Assembly: GCA_016793115.1 (NCBI GenBank)
Contig: JAEUIN010000116.1
Span: 1-52,000 of the forward strand
Direction of reading: 5' to 3'
Length of the DNA: 52,000 bases
From: Planctomycetaceae bacterium
Lineage (GTDB): Bacteria; Planctomycetota; Planctomycetia; Pirellulales; PNKZ01
The notes under the pieces were generated by a model that saw only the letters and a program-made list of their open reading frames with translations, was not told where the DNA came from and ran no database searches. Positions 1 to 12,944 of this stretch are shown here, one piece after another; position 1 is the stretch's first letter; each line of letters begins with the position of its first letter. The position numbers and the translations under genes were made by a program.

Positions 1-2
1 AC

Positions 3-425
3 CCCGCCGGCGTTACGATCTATCCCTCGCCGGCGGCGCGCGCCGCGGCGACCGTCGCTCCGAGCGCAGCCGCCGCGTTACGAACGCCGACGGGTTCAAT
101 CCAGGGTGCGGGGTCGATGTCGGTTTCGCCCGCCTTATCAACTGCGCCGAATGTTGCTCCTTCGAGCGCCGCGAATGTCGGACCGGGCGGTGGGCCGGTG
201 ACCGGAGTTCCGGCGGCCGGAGCGGCAAGCGGCCCGGTAACGGGCGTGCCTGCCGCCGGCGCCGCGTCTGGGCCGACGACCGGCGTGCCGGCTTACACGA
301 ACGGAACGGCAGTTGACGGGACTTCGCTTCGCGGCGCGACCAATTCGCGAGGAACTCAGCAGTTGCCTGCGGCGAGTGCCAATCCGAATGCCTCGACCGG
401 CGGTGCGTCGGCTGCCGGGTCTTAA
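3..425 (+). CDS. 3' end of a low-complexity Pro/Ala/Gly/Thr-rich protein (5' truncated by window)
   Basis: The frame is open from base 3 without a stop, so the start lies outside the window. The 140 visible residues are almost entirely Ala, Pro, Thr, Gly and Ser and contain an approximate tandem repeat around residues 60-95 whose unit reads GPVTGVPAAGAAS. No domain, cysteine or membrane segment is visible. Such tails in planctomycetes usually belong to secreted or cell-wall-associated proteins, but the folded part is not seen and I assign no function. The gene ends with TAA and is followed within 30 bases by a hairpin with a T-run, which supports a genuine 3' end. Confidence 0.6.
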   Translation, partial: PAGVTIYPSPAARAAATVAPSAAAALRTPTGSIQGAGSMSVSPALSTAPNVAPSSAANVGPGGGPVTGVPAAGAASGPVTGVPAAGAASGPTTGVPAYTNGTAVDGTSLRGATNSRGTQQLPAASANPNASTGGASAAGS

Positions 426-453
426 AACCGATGCCGGCGATCACATGACTGAG

Positions 454-487
454 CGCACCGGGGGCCGTTCGTCTCCGGTGCGTTTTT
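454..487 (+). terminator. Rho-independent terminator
   Basis: A perfect 8-bp stem (CGCACCGG / CCGGTGCG, 454-461 and 475-482) with a 13-nt loop is followed by five T. It sits 28 bases after the stop codon of the partial first gene and before the DUF72 gene. Confidence 0.75.
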
Positions 488-526
488 GTGCGAGGAATCG
501 AACCAGATTGCCGGAACGAACGGTGT

Positions 527-1507
527 ATGTCGGACCTTCGAATCGGTATTTCCGGTTGGGCTTATGTCCCGTGGCGAGGCAATTTCTATCCAGCAGGGTT
601 GCCGCAAAAATCGGAACTGGCGTATGCAAGCCGACGGTTCAATGCGCTCGAGGTGAACGGCACATTCTACTCGCTGCAACGACCGAGTAACTTTCAATCG
701 TGGTATGAGCAAAGCCCGTCAGGTTTTGTATTCACGTTGAAGGGCGGCCGATTTCTCACCCACATGCGGAAGCTGCGTGAGCCGCAGGAGCCTTTGGCGA
801 ACTTCTTTGCCCAGGGCGTGTTGAAGCTGCGCGAAAAACTGGGACCGATTCTATGGCAGTTTCCGCCGAATATGCCCTTCCATGAGGATCGATTTAAGCA
901 ATTCTTCGACCTGTTGCCGCGCGACACCAAGGAACTCGCGCGCCTCGGCAAAAAGCACGGTCCGCAACTAAAGGGGCGGGCATTTCTCGAGGTCGATGAA
1001 CTGCGCCGCGTGCGGCATGCCGTGGAATTTCGGCATGAATCGTTTCTCACGGACAGATTCATCCAGCTGCTGCGAGCGCACGACATCGCTCTCGTCGTCG
1101 CCGATGTCGCGAGCAAGTATCCCACGGCGGAAGACGTGACGGCCGATTGGGTCTATGTTCGCTTGCATGGTTCTCGCCAACTTTATGCAAGCGGCTACAC
1201 ACCGCGCGAGATCAAGGCCTGGGCGGCGAAGATCGAGGCGTGGCATCGAGGGGGCGAACCTCGCAATGCACGGCGAATTGCTTTGCCGGGCCGCTCGGCG
1301 AAACACGGGCGCGACGTCTTCGTCTTCTTCGACAATACCGACGTCAAGCTTCGCGCCCCGGTCGACGCCCGACGCATGGCCGAGGAATTGGGCTTCGGCC
1401 CCGCAGCGCCGGTCGAGCAAATTCTCCGCGAGCTGCAAACTCGCGACGGCGCGCGGAGGCGTCGCTCGTCAAGTGCCCGGCAAGTCAGTTCAAGTCGAGG
1501 TCGTTGA
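527..1507 (+). CDS. DUF72 (YecE-like) family protein
   Basis: This 326-residue protein has the DUF72/YecE layout. The N-terminus reads LRIGISGWAYVPWRGNFYP, followed by an 'EVNGTFYS' strand, the 'WQFPPN' block near residue 110, 'AVEFRHESF' and 'YVRLHGS'. The fold is a TIM barrel; the biochemical role of the family is not established. An in-frame TTG/GTG-type start further upstream would add 13 residues, but ATG 527 gives MSDLRIGISGW, the usual family start. The 3' end overlaps the tail of the convergent DUF4838 gene by 23 bp, and the Arg/Ser-rich last 20 residues lie in or next to that overlap. Confidence 0.9.
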   Translation: MSDLRIGISGWAYVPWRGNFYPAGLPQKSELAYASRRFNALEVNGTFYSLQRPSNFQSWYEQSPSGFVFTLKGGRFLTHMRKLREPQEPLANFFAQGVLKLREKLGPILWQFPPNMPFHEDRFKQFFDLLPRDTKELARLGKKHGPQLKGRAFLEVDELRRVRHAVEFRHESFLTDRFIQLLRAHDIALVVADVASKYPTAEDVTADWVYVRLHGSRQLYASGYTPREIKAWAAKIEAWHRGGEPRNARRIALPGRSAKHGRDVFVFFDNTDVKLRAPVDARRMAEELGFGPAAPVEQILRELQTRDGARRRRSSSARQVSSSRGR

Positions 1508-3470
1508 CGACCTTCTGCCGCGACTTCTTTTTCTTCGGCGGCGGCTGATCCGGATGGAGCCCGAGCATGCGCGGCGTGGTCGGACGGACCGGGCCCCAAT
1601 TGATGGCATACGGCGTCGAGGCGCAGAGTCGTTCGATCGCTTCCCAGTTCCTGCGCACCTTTTGCTCGGCGACCGAGTCCGGTTTCGTCCAGTGGTCCTT
1701 CATGAGACGGGCGTTGTCGACGACGAGGCGCGTGTAGTCGAGACCGACGTTCACAAAGGCGATCCGCCGTCGATAGAGTTCGTCGTTCCCGGCCGCGGCC
1801 GCTGCCGCCGCGAGCTTGGCCTCGGCGGCGTCGAGCAGTTTCGGCGTGTAAAGCTGAGGAAAGGTGTAAACATCCCCACCGTATCCGTGTTTCGCGACGA
1901 ATTCCATGCGCGCCTTTTCGAGCAATTCGTAGTAGCCGCGGACGTCGTCGGCGGCCGGCCCGAAGCCGCGGCGGTAGTAGTCGTCGAGCAACGCCGCGGC
2001 GTCTTGGCGGGGATTCCAAGTGAGGTGGGCCATCATGTAATACTGCGGCCCAATCGTCGACCAATGTTCCCAGACTCCGTCGACGTAGATCCCCATGCAG
2101 CCCGAATCGCCGATGAGACGAAAGTCTTTGATGGTTTGAGCGACCGAGAGATCGGGCAAGCCCTGTTGCCAACCGGCGGGGCTGCCGGTGTTCGGCCGCC
2201 ACATGAGATGCGGCGCGATCTTGGTCCAGGCGGCGAACTGCTCGCGATGGGTCGTATCGCGCGTCGAACCGTCGTCGATCAGGTTGGTCCGCCCCAGAAA
2301 GTTGGCCACGCTGGAGATGATCACGTTATCCGCCGGCCGAGCTTTGATCGGAGCGGGCCGCGAGTGTCCGTACGACATCATCAGCACGTAATAGTCTTTG
2401 CCGGGGTAGCGCTGCTTGAGCAACGCGCCGAGGCGGTTGGCGAACGTAACGTCACGGTCGGTCAGGGCGGGGTGAAGCTCGTTGCGTTTGAACCAGTTGA
2501 ATATCCGCGGTTCCCCGTCCGGATGGTCCCAGGCGCGGCACTTCTCGCACACGCAATGGCCGCTCGCCCAGCCGTCGTTGGGCGAGGCGTTGAAGATGGT
2601 TTGCGTCGGGTCGGCGGCAAGGCTGCATTCGACGTCGGCCAGCCACTGCTTGGCGACTTCCGGATTGGATTCGCAGAGCTTCGCGTTGCGAGGATTCGGA
2701 AAGCCGCTCCGTGTGCCGTCGGACTGCAGTGCGAACCATTCGGGATGCGTTTCGTGAAATCGCTCCCACCAATCGCCGAAGCCATGGCCGCCCCCCATGT
2801 CGATCGAGTGCAATTGCAGACGTTGCAGCCTGAGCCAATCGTGCGCCCGGCCGTAGCCCCGCTGACCGAGCCCGGAGTAGTGAAAGACTCCGGCGCGCGA
2901 ACGGATTTGCGGATGATAGCGGACTTCGAACGGAGCGATGCGAATCGTCGATTGTTTGACGACGTCTTCCCCCAGTTCGCCGGGCCATAGCCAACGCACG
3001 CCGAGCTTGTCTTGAATAAACGTGAAAACGGCGTTCGCGGTCCCGTATTCAAGTTGCTTGCCGTGAATCGTCCCCTCGTGGGTCGTGACATCGAGCCGAG
3101 CGGAATTCCAACGATCGCGGCCGGCGATCAGCAGATGGTTGCCGTCGCAAGCGAGGAGAATTTCTTCGGGGTGTTCGAAGTCGAGCTTTAGTTGCGGAAA
3201 TAGCTTTCGTGCGGCCGGTTGATCGCCGACCCAAATCGCTCGTTCGGGCTGCGGATCGGGAACGCCGTCGACGATGCTCGGTCGGCGGCCGGAGATTTTC
3301 TCGATGTAATCGGCGAGCGTCACGGCGGCCTCGCGCGTGATCGGCGGCGCACCGTCAAATACCACGATGGGAGCGGGGGCGGCCGCTTCGCCGACGACCA
3401 CGAAGTCGTCTGCTTGGGAGGAGCGACAGACCATGACCGACAACATGACAACAAGGAAACGACGGTTCAT
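1485..3470 (-). CDS. Secreted DUF4838 domain protein (alpha-glucuronidase-like N-terminus)
   Basis: The 661-residue protein begins with a signal peptide (MNRRFLVVMLSVMVCRSSQA). Residues about 30-170 resemble the N-terminal domain of GH67 alpha-glucuronidases and GH20-like enzymes, including 'ADYIEKISGRRPSIV' and a 'KLGVRWLWPGE' block. The DUF4838 region follows (about 230-480), containing SPNDGWASGHCVCEKC and a YYVLMMSYGH strand. DUF4838 proteins are common in Planctomycetes and Bacteroidetes and are thought to act on polysaccharides, but the substrate is unknown. The frame continues 69 codons upstream without a plausible leader, so ATG at 3470 was chosen because it opens a signal peptide. 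The C-terminus is Lys-rich. Confidence 0.85.
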   Translation of the reverse strand: MNRRFLVVMLSVMVCRSSQADDFVVVGEAAAPAPIVVFDGAPPITREAAVTLADYIEKISGRRPSIVDGVPDPQPERAIWVGDQPAARKLFPQLKLDFEHPEEILLACDGNHLLIAGRDRWNSARLDVTTHEGTIHGKQLEYGTANAVFTFIQDKLGVRWLWPGELGEDVVKQSTIRIAPFEVRYHPQIRSRAGVFHYSGLGQRGYGRAHDWLRLQRLQLHSIDMGGGHGFGDWWERFHETHPEWFALQSDGTRSGFPNPRNAKLCESNPEVAKQWLADVECSLAADPTQTIFNASPNDGWASGHCVCEKCRAWDHPDGEPRIFNWFKRNELHPALTDRDVTFANRLGALLKQRYPGKDYYVLMMSYGHSRPAPIKARPADNVIISSVANFLGRTNLIDDGSTRDTTHREQFAAWTKIAPHLMWRPNTGSPAGWQQGLPDLSVAQTIKDFRLIGDSGCMGIYVDGVWEHWSTIGPQYYMMAHLTWNPRQDAAALLDDYYRRGFGPAADDVRGYYELLEKARMEFVAKHGYGGDVYTFPQLYTPKLLDAAEAKLAAAAAAAGNDELYRRRIAFVNVGLDYTRLVVDNARLMKDHWTKPDSVAEQKVRRNWEAIERLCASTPYAINWGPVRPTTPRMLGLHPDQPPPKKKKSRQKVVNDLDLN

Positions 3471-3621
3471 CACGGTGGGTCTCAAAGGCTTCGGTGGGAG
3501 GCCAAGACGGGATTCGTCGGCCGTGAGGGCGGCGAACGGGGAGCCACGAGAACGATGCGCGGCCGGGGGGAAATATGCGCGACCGTCGCCGAATTCCGCG
3601 ACGATCATGAATTCGCCGCGA

Positions 3622-4092
3622 CTATTTCGCGAACCCGAAGCGTCGCGGCTTTGCGATTCGCTCCCAATCGGCCGCACTTAAGATCAGCGAATGTGTCAGC
3701 GAGCCGGCGTTGAAGGCGACCCGATCGAGACGCTTGCCGACGGCGACGTCGGCATAAAGTTCGAACGGCAAAATCGGCTCGCCGAACGGCGGAACGCTGC
3801 CGGGCACGAGACCGGTCAACTCAAGCAATTCCTCCGCCGTGGCGAAACGCGTCTTCTTCACGTTAAGCTGGCGGCGCACGGCGGCGGAGTCGAGTTGCAT
3901 GTCGGCACAAAGCACGAACAGGCGAAAAACGTCGTCGGTTTTTAGCAGCAAGGCTTTGGCGCCGACTTCAAGCGGTTCGCCGCGGGCCGCTGCGGACTCT
4001 TCCGAGGTCCGCGTCGGAGCGTGTTCGACTTGCCGGAAGGAGGCCGTTTGCGCCGTCAACATTTCGATGATCTTTGCCGGCAATGAAGGCAT
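3622..4092 (-). CDS. YbaK/EbsC-type aminoacyl-tRNA deacylase family protein
   Basis: This 156-residue protein has the single-domain YbaK/ProX fold, which in known members hydrolyses mischarged aminoacyl-tRNA such as Cys- or Ala-tRNAPro. Family signatures are 'FRQVEHAPTRTSEESAAARGE' near residues 17-37, 'GAKALLLK' with the conserved lysine, and 'GSVPPFG' near residue 104. An upstream extension in frame is open, but ATG 4092 matches the family N-terminus. The gene is divergent from the kinase-like gene at 4230, with 137 bp between the starts. The tRNA specificity cannot be read from the sequence. Confidence 0.82.
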   Translation of the reverse strand: MPSLPAKIIEMLTAQTASFRQVEHAPTRTSEESAAARGEPLEVGAKALLLKTDDVFRLFVLCADMQLDSAAVRRQLNVKKTRFATAEELLELTGLVPGSVPPFGEPILPFELYADVAVGKRLDRVAFNAGSLTHSLILSAADWERIAKPRRFGFAK

Positions 4093-4229
4093 CGTCGGGG
4101 GACTTCGCGGATAACGGAAGAGACTGGAAATGGAATACTCGGAACTATCGTTTAAGTCGACATAAGTTAACAGCCGACCCCCTACGGCAGGGAGTTTTCT
4201 TCGCAAACGTTAGCCCATCGAGTACGGCC

Positions 4230-5144
4230 ATGGCGGCGGTTTTGAGAATCCTAGATCAACAGCCTGCGGACTTCACGCCCCGTGTTCGGCCGGCTTGGCT
4301 GCGAGCCTTGGGCGACGACGACCCGCCGCTGGAGATAGTCGTCGAGCGAACCACTTTTCGGCGATTGGAGATCTTCAAGCACGATTCCTGGGCGGCGACT
4401 GCTCTCTATTCCGCTCGCGGCCGCTTGATCGTCGCGAAGTTCAATCGCCGCCAATCGCTGCTGGGACTGTCGGGGGCTTGGGTCGGGCGGCGGCTTGCGC
4501 GACGCGAGGCGAAGTTTTTACGTCGCCTAGCGACGAGCGGTTTCGTGCCTCAGTTGCTGGGGCCGGTCTTCGTCGCTGGAAACCGGGCACGCCATGCCGT
4601 AGCCCGAACTTATATCGAGGGGAGTCCTCTGGGTCGCGACGTTCCGCTGCGCGATGATTTCTTCGCACGTTTGCGAACCGCCGTCAATGAGATTCACCGT
4701 CGCGGCATAGCGTATGTCGATCTGCACAAGCGGGAGAACGTCTTAGTCGGCCGCGACGGCCGGCCTTACCTGATCGACTACCAAGCGTCGTTCGGGCCGT
4801 CGGCGGCGCTGGTCGGCGCCGTGCCGTTCGTCGCCTGGTTCCTCGGAATCCTGCAGCGCATGGATCTTTATCACCTCACCAAGCTCCATCGCAAGTTTCG
4901 TCCTGATCAATGTCCTCTCAGCCGTGAGGAATTGGCCGCTTTGCGTCCCGGATTCGTACGACTGCATCGCTTCTTTGCGCAGCCGCTGCGTACCGCGCGA
5001 CGTCGGCTGCTCAACTGGATCGGCGTTCGCGGCGCCGGCGGTCGCGCGGAGTCGGAGCAATTTACCGAGGCGGCTCTGCGCCGTCAGACGCCAAGCGAGT
5101 TGTCGGCCGCAACGGATCGCGCGCGGTTTGAGCGAGCGGCGTGA
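4230..5144 (+). CDS. Lipopolysaccharide-kinase/RIO-like protein kinase fold protein
   Basis: The protein has 304 residues. It carries kinase-fold signatures: a catalytic loop around residues 158-172 (IAYVDLHKRENVLV, Asp and Asn in the HxDxxxxN positions), a divergent metal-binding motif LIDYQAS around 180 in place of DFG, and an upstream Lys/Glu region (LIVAKFNRRQS; ARREAKFLRRL). This combination fits the WaaP/Kdo-kinase and RIO-like group that phosphorylates lipid A-core sugars or small substrates rather than classic Ser/Thr kinases. A hydrophobic segment near residues 190-205 (ALVGAVPFVAWFLGIL) may be a membrane or buried helix. The substrate is unknown. ATG 4230 is preferred to upstream in-frame starts, which read into the divergent promoter region. 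Confidence 0.7.
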   Translation: MAAVLRILDQQPADFTPRVRPAWLRALGDDDPPLEIVVERTTFRRLEIFKHDSWAATALYSARGRLIVAKFNRRQSLLGLSGAWVGRRLARREAKFLRRLATSGFVPQLLGPVFVAGNRARHAVARTYIEGSPLGRDVPLRDDFFARLRTAVNEIHRRGIAYVDLHKRENVLVGRDGRPYLIDYQASFGPSAALVGAVPFVAWFLGILQRMDLYHLTKLHRKFRPDQCPLSREELAALRPGFVRLHRFFAQPLRTARRRLLNWIGVRGAGGRAESEQFTEAALRRQTPSELSAATDRARFERAA

Positions 5145-5273
5145 TTTGATGGAATTGAGCGTGCCGCGTCGTATGCCGACTTGCGAGCGCCCATAGCTCC
5201 CGGACGAGGAGAGAGTACAATCGCGAGCGGAGCGAATGTATCTCGCAATTCTCCAGAGGGGACATGGCCAAGT

Positions 5274-6200
5274 ATGCGACCGCTTTCGAAGATCAGCGCC
5301 GATTGGTGGGACTACACGACTCTCGCGCCCGAATTGCTCGACGAAGCGGCGCACCTCACCGCCGACGACTTTCCAAAACTGGAGCGGCCCGGCTTCACGA
5401 TTAAGTTTTACGATTCGCGCGAAGACTTCTATCTCGCCGAAGCCCTCGAATACATCACCGCTTGGAAGCAGGCGACTGCGGAGCGTCCCGCAGGCATTTG
5501 CGGGCCGATCGGACCGACGGAGCAACTCCCGCTCGTGGCGCGGTTGGTCAACGAGTTGGAACTCAATTTGAAGCATTGCCATTTCTGGGGCATGGACGAA
5601 TGGCTCATCGACGGCAAGGAAGCGCCTATCGACTTTCCGCTGTCGTTCGCCAAGGCCGACATGGACCTCTGCTTCAATCGAATCAAGCCGGAACTGCGGA
5701 TGCCTCGCGAAAACATTCACTTCCCGGCGGTCGATGCTCGCGAGTATTCCGCGAGCTACGACAAGGCCCGCTGCGTCGTCATGCAAGGCGGGCAGGGGGA
5801 AGTGAAGCACTGGGCGTTTAATGATCCGCCGAAGCGCGAGGGGAAGTGGAAAGACGCCCCGCCGCCGCCGAGCGAATACCGCAAGCTGGGAACGCGGATC
5901 GTCGACCTGCATCCGATGACGATCATTCAAAACGCGCGGACTTCCGGCGGCGGCGTCGTCTCCAATGTGCCGTCGCAAGCGCTCACCGTCGGACCGGTCG
6001 AGACCTGGAAAGCCGAAAAAGTGTCGATTTGGCACTTCGGCAACCACGATAATCCGTTCGGTTTGCGGCTGTCGACCTTGATGATCTCGAAGAAACTGCC
6101 CGATTCGGCCGTACCGATGTCGCTCTTGGCCGAACACCCGAACGTGCAATTCAACTTCTATCGCGGCGGCATCGGCAGCTGCGATTCCGAAATGCACTAG
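5274..6200 (+). CDS. Glucosamine-6-phosphate deaminase/isomerase (NagB) family protein
   Basis: The 308-residue protein has the NagB-like fold: a [12 protein letters not shown] nucleotide/sugar-binding region, the 'WGMDEWL' strand corresponding to the MDEY/LDEF motif, and [14 protein letters not shown] corresponding to the active-site block of NagB. By alignment in my head, the catalytic His is kept, but the Asp and Glu of the D-x-H...E triad appear as Val and Asp, so the activity may differ from authentic GlcN6P deaminase. It is followed about 100 bp later by a PIG-L deacetylase, a pairing that suggests processing of N-acetylglucosamine-type amino sugars. ATG 5274 follows a GAGGGGACA ribosome site. 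Confidence 0.8.
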   Translation: MRPLSKISADWWDYTTLAPELLDEAAHLTADDFPKLERPGFTIKFYDSREDFYLAEALEYITAWKQATAERPAGICGPIGPTEQLPLVARLVNELELNLKHCHFWGMDEWLIDGKEAPIDFPLSFAKADMDLCFNRIKPELRMPRENIHFPAVDAREYSASYDKARCVVMQGGQGEVKHWAFNDPPKREGKWKDAPPPPSEYRKLGTRIVDLHPMTIIQNARTSGGGVVSNVPSQALTVGPVETWKAEKVSIWHFGNHDNPFGLRLSTLMISKKLPDSAVPMSLLAEHPNVQFNFYRGGIGSCDSEMH

Positions 6201-6302
6201 GAGGAAGTCAAAATGAAAAAGGCAAATTGCCATTTGCATTTTGATTGTCTCAATTCATGCGTCACCGTTTTGCATTGTGACTCTTAACTTTCGTCTTTCG
6301 CC

Positions 6303-7073
6303 ATGCCTTCCGTCTTCGCCATCGCCGCGCATCCCGACGACATCGAAATCGTCATGGCCGGCACGCTGTCGCTGCTCAAGGATGCCGGCTTCGACGTTCA
6401 CTACATGAACGTCGCCAACGGCTGTTGCGGTTCGACCGTGTACGGCCGCGACGAACTCATCGCCATGCGGCGCGAGGAAGCGCTCGAGGCGTGTCGCATC
6501 GCCGGGTTCACGTTTCACGACAGCCTCGTGAACGACATGGAAGTGATGTACGACAAGCCGACGCTATTTCGCCTATCGACGATCGTGCGCGAGGTCCGGC
6601 CGACGATCGTGCTGACGCACTCGCCGGTCGACTATATGGAAGATCACACGAACACCTGCCGCTTGGCGACGACGGCGGCGTTTGCTCGCTGCATGCCGAA
6701 CTTTCCTTGCGAGCCGGCGAAGCCTGCCTACTTCGAGGATGTCACCGTCTACCACGCGCAGCCGCACGGCAACTGCGATCCGCTCTACGGTCCGGTCCTG
6801 CCGAAGCTCTTCATCGACGTTGGCTCGAAGATGGATTTGAAGACCGAAATGCTGGCCGCTCACAAAAGCCAGAAGCTCTGGCTCGATCAGAGCCAAGGCA
6901 TGGACTCGTATCTACATACCATGCAAGAGATGATGAGAGCCGTGGGGCGGCTAAGCGGCGGGCGAGTCGAATACGCCGAAGGATGGCGCAAGCATTTACA
7001 CCTCGGCTTCTCTGCGGCGGATTGCGACCCGCTGGCGGAAACGCTGGGCGCTCGGGCGCACGCGGCGAACTGA
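6303..7073 (+). CDS. PIG-L/LmbE family N-deacetylase
   Basis: This 256-residue protein shows the zinc-binding signature AAHPDDIE at residues 8-15, and a DHTNTCR segment near 116-122 supplies the third histidine region. The family removes acetyl groups from N-acetylglucosamine-containing substrates (GlcNAc-PI, mycothiol and bacillithiol precursors, and others). Its position just behind a NagB-like gene on the same strand suggests a two-step deacetylation and deamination of an amino sugar, which is inference. It ends beside a nested inverted repeat shared with the convergent pyruvate dehydrogenase operon. Confidence 0.88.
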   Translation: MPSVFAIAAHPDDIEIVMAGTLSLLKDAGFDVHYMNVANGCCGSTVYGRDELIAMRREEALEACRIAGFTFHDSLVNDMEVMYDKPTLFRLSTIVREVRPTIVLTHSPVDYMEDHTNTCRLATTAAFARCMPNFPCEPAKPAYFEDVTVYHAQPHGNCDPLYGPVLPKLFIDVGSKMDLKTEMLAAHKSQKLWLDQSQGMDSYLHTMQEMMRAVGRLSGGRVEYAEGWRKHLHLGFSAADCDPLAETLGARAHAAN

Positions 7074-7137
7074 CTCGATGATCCTCGATCTCACGCGGCC
7101 TCCGAACTAAAGTGCCGGAGGCCGAACTCATCGAGTC
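7072..7137. terminator. Nested inverted repeat between convergent genes (putative bidirectional terminator)
   Basis: An outer perfect 10-bp arm pair (GACTCGATGA 7072-7081 / TCATCGAGTC 7128-7137) encloses an inner perfect 8-bp hairpin (GGCCTCCG 7097-7104 / CGGAGGCC 7116-7123). It fills the 66-bp gap between the PIG-L gene and the convergent aceF. No long T-run follows either side, so its terminator function is inferred from position and symmetry. Confidence 0.55.
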
Positions 7138-7139
7138 GC

Positions 7140-8507
7140 TCAAGAGGCCAGCAACAAGCGACCCGGCACTTGGAGATAGTTCTTTACTTCGTTGAGGAAG
7201 CGAGCCGCGGTCGCGCCGTCGATCAGGCGATGGTCGTACGACAAGCTCAGCGGCATCATCAAGCGGACTTCAATCTTGTCGTTGATGACGACCGGCAGGT
7301 AGCGTGAACGGCCGACGAGCAAAATCGCGACTTCCGGCAGATTGATGATCGGCGTCGAGTAAGTGCCGCCGATCGAGCCGAGATTGGAAATCGTGAACGA
7401 CGCGCCCGTGTAATCGGCCAAACCGAGTTGATTGGCCTTGGCCTTGTCGGCGATCGCGTTCACTTCGGCGGCGATCGTCGGAATCGACATTTGATCGATG
7501 TCGCGAATCACCGGCACCACAAGCCCGCGATCGGTGTCGACGGCGCAGCCGAGATGCACATAGTCCTTATAGATGATCTCTTCTTTTTCGAGATCGAGCG
7601 AAGCGTTGAGGTTTGGGTGCTGCCGTAGCGACATGGCGACGGCCTTCATGACGAACGGCAACATCGTCAGCTTGACGTCGCCCGCGGCCGCGCCGGCCAT
7701 GCTCCCCTTGCGCATCCGCTCCAGTTCGGTGATGTCGGCGTCGTCGAAGTTGGTGAGTTGCGGAATCGTGAGCGAGCGGGTCATACTGCCGACGATCGTC
7801 TTGCGGACGCGCGACATCGGCTGCACGCGCACCGGGCCGTATTTGTCTTGTCCCGGCGTTCCCTCTCCGCCGGCGGGCGTCTTGCCGCTCTTGGCGGGCG
7901 CGGCCTTGGCGGCGGGAGCTGCGGTCGATTTGCGGACGGCGGCGATGATGTCGTCGCGCGTGATGCGTCCGCCGGGTCCGGTGCCCGTCACGCGGCGCAA
8001 GTCGACGCCGAGCTCGCGCGCCAAGCGGCGTGTCGCAGGTCCGGCCGGCGCGGCAAGCTCTTGGGCTTCGTCGTCGTCGTCCGCCGGGGCGGGCATCGCC
8101 GACTTCGTCGGTTCAAACGACGCCGGGGCTTTCACCGTCTGTTCCGGTTGCGGCTCGGGGGCGTCCGGCTTGGCCGCCGGCTTCGGAGCGTCCGCTTTCG
8201 GTGCGGCCTTCGATTCCGCCTGTTTCGGCGCCGCGGGCTTAGCGGCCGGGGCCGCCGACGGAGCGCTTGCGCCGGCTTCGATCACCGCGATCGTTTCACC
8301 GACCTTGATCGTCTTACCGGGAGCCGCGTGGAGTTTCGAAATCTTGCCGGCGTGCGGGCAAGGAATTTCGACCGTCGCTTTGCCCGTTTCCACTTCGATC
8401 AACGGTTGGTTGGCCGTGATCGTGTCGCCTTCTTTGACGAGCACGTTGACGACGTCGCCGGAGTCGATGTTTTCGCCGAGGTTCGGAAGCTTAAAGTCGA
8501 TCGCCAT
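7140..8507 (-). CDS. aceF: Pyruvate dehydrogenase complex E2, dihydrolipoamide acetyltransferase
   Basis: The 455-residue protein has one lipoyl domain (residues 1-77; the lipoylated Lys is 43 in EVETGKATVEI). An Ala/Pro/Lys-rich flexible linker follows (about 80-150), then a peripheral-subunit-binding domain (about 157-191, ATRRLARELGVD...GPGGRITRDD), a second short linker, and the acetyltransferase core (about 225-455) ending with the catalytic DHRLIDG motif (His about 426). It transfers the acetyl group from lipoamide to CoA. It is the last gene of lpd-aceE-aceF, 45 bp behind aceE. A single lipoyl domain with a homodimeric-type E1 differs from the three-lipoyl E. coli E2. No strong ribosome site is visible. 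Confidence 0.95.
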   Translation of the reverse strand: MAIDFKLPNLGENIDSGDVVNVLVKEGDTITANQPLIEVETGKATVEIPCPHAGKISKLHAAPGKTIKVGETIAVIEAGASAPSAAPAAKPAAPKQAESKAAPKADAPKPAAKPDAPEPQPEQTVKAPASFEPTKSAMPAPADDDDEAQELAAPAGPATRRLARELGVDLRRVTGTGPGGRITRDDIIAAVRKSTAAPAAKAAPAKSGKTPAGGEGTPGQDKYGPVRVQPMSRVRKTIVGSMTRSLTIPQLTNFDDADITELERMRKGSMAGAAAGDVKLTMLPFVMKAVAMSLRQHPNLNASLDLEKEEIIYKDYVHLGCAVDTDRGLVVPVIRDIDQMSIPTIAAEVNAIADKAKANQLGLADYTGASFTISNLGSIGGTYSTPIINLPEVAILLVGRSRYLPVVINDKIEVRLMMPLSLSYDHRLIDGATAARFLNEVKNYLQVPGRLLLAS

Positions 8508-8552
8508 ATCGAAGGTGTTCTTGTCAACGAGTATTGGTGGGCGGATGCGGTA

Positions 8553-11237
<2,685 letters not shown>

Positions 11238-11407
11238 TTCGTGCTCCCGCATTAGTCTCAATCTCAATTCACCGCGCCGGAACGCGTACGCCCCGGCCGG
11301 TCGAACTTTTTATTCTAGCGATGTCGTTTTCGGTCGCCCGCTTGGCGAAGCGCCACGCGGAGCGACGGTCGTTACGGCCGGCGAGCCGCGGCCGCCGGGG
11401 AGACGTC

Positions 11408-11436
11408 ATTATTCCTCGTACAATTTCGGTCGTAAA
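11408..11436 (-). promoter_or_regulatory. Putative sigma-70 promoter for aceE-aceF
   Basis: On the minus strand a -35-like TTTACG (11431-11436) and a -10-like AATAAT (11408-11413) are separated by exactly 17 bases. It lies in the 279-bp gap between lpd and aceE, about 170 bp before the aceE start. Match quality is moderate (4/6 and 5/6 to consensus). Confidence 0.4.
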
Positions 11437-11516
11437 GGACCAACCCCGTAAGGGCTATGGATTTACGTCGCGAATGACAGCGAAAACCGACGCTTTTGCG
11501 ACGGCTCGTGAGGCTT

Positions 11517-12944
<1,428 letters not shown>

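Noticed and set aside
1155..2990. Plus-strand open frame of 611 codons opposite the DUF4838 gene
   Set aside because: GC-rich antisense shadow; no ribosome site or recognisable domain, and the minus-strand protein has a signal peptide and family blocks.
4743..6239. Minus-strand open frame opposite the kinase-like and NagB-like genes
   Set aside because: Overlaps two good genes and has no domain; its start lies in an AT-rich gap without a ribosome site.
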